A stretch of DNA of 20,884 nucleotides from an uncultured Veillonella sp. (GTDB taxonomy: Bacteria > Bacillota > Negativicutes > Veillonellales > Veillonellaceae): positions 1-20,884 of the forward strand of contig UQVF01000034.1 of assembly GCA_900544365.1 (NCBI GenBank), written 5' to 3'. The notes under the pieces were generated by a model, which worked only from the letters and a program-made list of their open reading frames with translations, was not told the origin of the DNA and did not search any database. Of the stretch, positions 19,321 to 20,884 are shown piece after piece (position 1 is the first letter of the stretch; every line of letters starts with the position of its first letter). A program made the position numbers and the translations under genes.

Positions 19321-20874
19321 ATGGTCATGAATGGTATTTATTTAGTTATTGCCTCAGCCTGTATCTTAATGTTAGGGTACCGCTTTTATGGGGCATTCAT
19401 AGCGGCAAAAGTGTTAACACTCGATCAATATCGATTAACACCAGCTATGGTTCACAATGATGGACATGATTATGTACCTACTAATAAATGGGTTACATTT
19501 GGTCATCATTTTGCAGCGATTGCAGGTGCAGGTCCGTTAGTAGGCCCAGTTATTGCTGCACAGTTCGGGTACTTACCAGGTACTCTATGGATTTTGATTG
19601 GCTCTGTTTTTGCCGGTGCAGTCCACGATATGGTTATTCTTTTTGCGTCGATTCGCTATGATGGCAAATCCATTGCGGATATAACACGTGAAGAAATCAG
19701 CAAAATTGCTGGTTTAGGGGCTATGTTAGCTACTTTGTTCTTACTTGTTATTACCTTGGCAGGTATGGCGGTTGTAGTAGCAAATGCGCTTCATAATTCA
19801 GCTTGGGCATTTTTCTCAGTGTTTGCAACAATTCCTATTGCTATTTTTATCGGTATTTATTTACAATGGTTGCGCCCTGGGAAAATTCAAGAGGCTACAA
19901 TTATTGGGGTAGCATTGATTTTCGCTGCAATTATCTATGGCCCTAATGTGGCGGCTAGTGAATATGCATCTTGGTTCATTTATGATTTGAAAACCATTGA
20001 AATTATGTTAGCTGTGTATGGTTTCTTTGCAGCAGCTTTACCAGTTTGGTTATTGTTAGCTCCTCGTGATTACTTATCCACATACCTAAAAATTGGTACT
20101 ATTGGAGCCTTAGCACTTGGCATTTTAATCGTTATGCCTGAAATCCAAATGCCTGCTGTAACAGAGTATATTTGGGGTGGTGGTCCAGTGTTGAAAGGAT
20201 CTGTATTCCCATATATCTTTATTACTATCGCTTGCGGCGCTTTATCTGGTTTCCATACAGTTATCGCTACAGGTACAACACCAAAAATGTTAACAAACGA
20301 AAGAGAAGTATTACCTATTGGTTACGGCGGTATGTTAACAGAATCTTTCATTTCCATGATGGCTATGATTGCAGCAACAGCTTTGCACCCAGATGATTAT
20401 TTTGCTATTAACTCTACAGCAGAATCTTTCAAAGCACTAGGACTTCATGTTCATGAATTGCCTGCATTGTCTGCACTCGTTGGGGAAGACCTAATGCATC
20501 GTCCAGGTGGCGCTGTATCCTTAGCAGTTGGTATGGCTCATATCTTCTCTCGTCTTCCTAATATGGATCATTTATTGGGATATTGGTATCATTTCTGTAT
20601 CATGTTTGAAGCTTTATTCATCATGACGTTGATTGATGCTGGTACTCGTGTAGGTCGCTATTTATTACAAGAATTGCTTGGCTTATACTGGCCTAAATTC
20701 AATGACCAACATTGGGCTCCTGGCGTGTATGGTTGTGCTGCATTGATTTGTATCATGTGGGGATACTTAGTATTGCAAGGTAATATCGGTACTATTTGGC
20801 CATTATTCGGTGTATCTAACCAATTATTAGGCTCTTTGTCAAATGTGGGGGCTACTCATATAAAGAGTTCTTAG
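19321..20874 (+). CDS. cstA: CstA-family transporter (pyruvate/peptide), abnormal 3' end
   Basis: The 517-residue polytopic membrane protein matches the carbon starvation protein A family, whose E. coli members CstA and BtsT take up pyruvate and were earlier linked to peptides. The start GIYLVIASACILMLGYRFYG, the hallmark DYVPTNKWVTFGHHFAAIAG (50-69), GPLVGPVIAAQFGYLPG, GSVFAGAVHDMV and FHTVIATGTTPKML are all present, with a dozen or more hydrophobic segments. Near the end the match runs through IWPLFGVSNQLLG, after which relatives continue with further residues, while here the frame ends NVGATHIKSS at 20872-20874. One more A in the AAA at 20859-20861 would instead read HIKEFLARA and stay open to the window edge. 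So the stop is probably a frameshift or edge error, and the gene likely runs on outside. Confidence 0.85.
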   Translation: MVMNGIYLVIASACILMLGYRFYGAFIAAKVLTLDQYRLTPAMVHNDGHDYVPTNKWVTFGHHFAAIAGAGPLVGPVIAAQFGYLPGTLWILIGSVFAGAVHDMVILFASIRYDGKSIADITREEISKIAGLGAMLATLFLLVITLAGMAVVVANALHNSAWAFFSVFATIPIAIFIGIYLQWLRPGKIQEATIIGVALIFAAIIYGPNVAASEYASWFIYDLKTIEIMLAVYGFFAAALPVWLLLAPRDYLSTYLKIGTIGALALGILIVMPEIQMPAVTEYIWGGGPVLKGSVFPYIFITIACGALSGFHTVIATGTTPKMLTNEREVLPIGYGGMLTESFISMMAMIAATALHPDDYFAINSTAESFKALGLHVHELPALSALVGEDLMHRPGGAVSLAVGMAHIFSRLPNMDHLLGYWYHFCIMFEALFIMTLIDAGTRVGRYLLQELLGLYWPKFNDQHWAPGVYGCAALICIMWGYLVLQGNIGTIWPLFGVSNQLLGSLSNVGATHIKSS

Positions 20875-20884
20875 CACGAGCTAT

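Noticed and set aside
1..20884. Window as a prophage or genomic island
   Set aside because: Nearly all genes are conserved core functions in Firmicutes-like order; no integrase, phage structural gene, transposase, tRNA junction or CRISPR array is seen.

Overview
The window looks like an ordinary chromosomal segment of a Negativicutes bacterium, most likely Veillonella or a close relative. This is inferred from the moderately A+T-rich sequence, Firmicutes-style ribosome binding sites (AAGGAGG) and promoters, a 5S/PycB-type carboxyltransferase without a biotin domain, and Firmicutes-like gene neighbourhoods (divIC-ppx-tilS-hpt-ftsH and birA-coaX-dusB). The species call rests on recalled family resemblance, not on a search. 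I see no rRNA, tRNA, CRISPR array, insertion sequence or prophage gene.

Left part (1-2937). A frame-broken end of a small antitoxin-like reading frame comes first. It is followed by a FlK-like acyl-CoA thioesterase and then a 141-bp nested inverted repeat. Next is the most interesting locus: a 26-residue holin-like peptide gene (928-1008) with its own extended -10 promoter, a hairpin able to hide its ribosome binding site, a two-way terminator, and a convincing promoter on the opposite strand that would make an antisense RNA over its 3' end. Together these have the layout of a type I toxin-antitoxin system. Convergent to it is a two-gene operon of a pyridoxamine-kinase-like enzyme and an ECF transporter S component, probably vitamin B6 salvage.

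Middle part (2938-9131). An ABC-F ATPase heads a tightly packed folate operon, folE-folP-folB-folK, whose genes overlap by 1 to 8 bases. FolE, FolB, FolK and FolP cover the steps from GTP to dihydropteroate. The operon is followed by a membrane-anchored phosphodiester glycosidase (NAGPA family) paired with an unrecognised, membrane-anchored, beta-rich protein, and by a small lysine-rich orphan gene.

Right part (9132-20884). A strongly expressed carboxyltransferase gene has a near-consensus promoter and a structured leader, and ends in a clean terminator. Then come divIC/ftsB with its own promoter and terminator, and ppx-tilS-hpt, where tilS carries an unexplained N-terminal extension of about 105 residues. 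Next are ftsH (probably starting at TTG), birA-coaX-dusB (biotin and coenzyme A metabolism plus tRNA dihydrouridine) and a cstA-like transporter with a consensus promoter. The cstA frame ends abnormally just before the right edge. The breaks of frame near both ends would fit low-quality contig ends, but this cannot be settled from the sequence.
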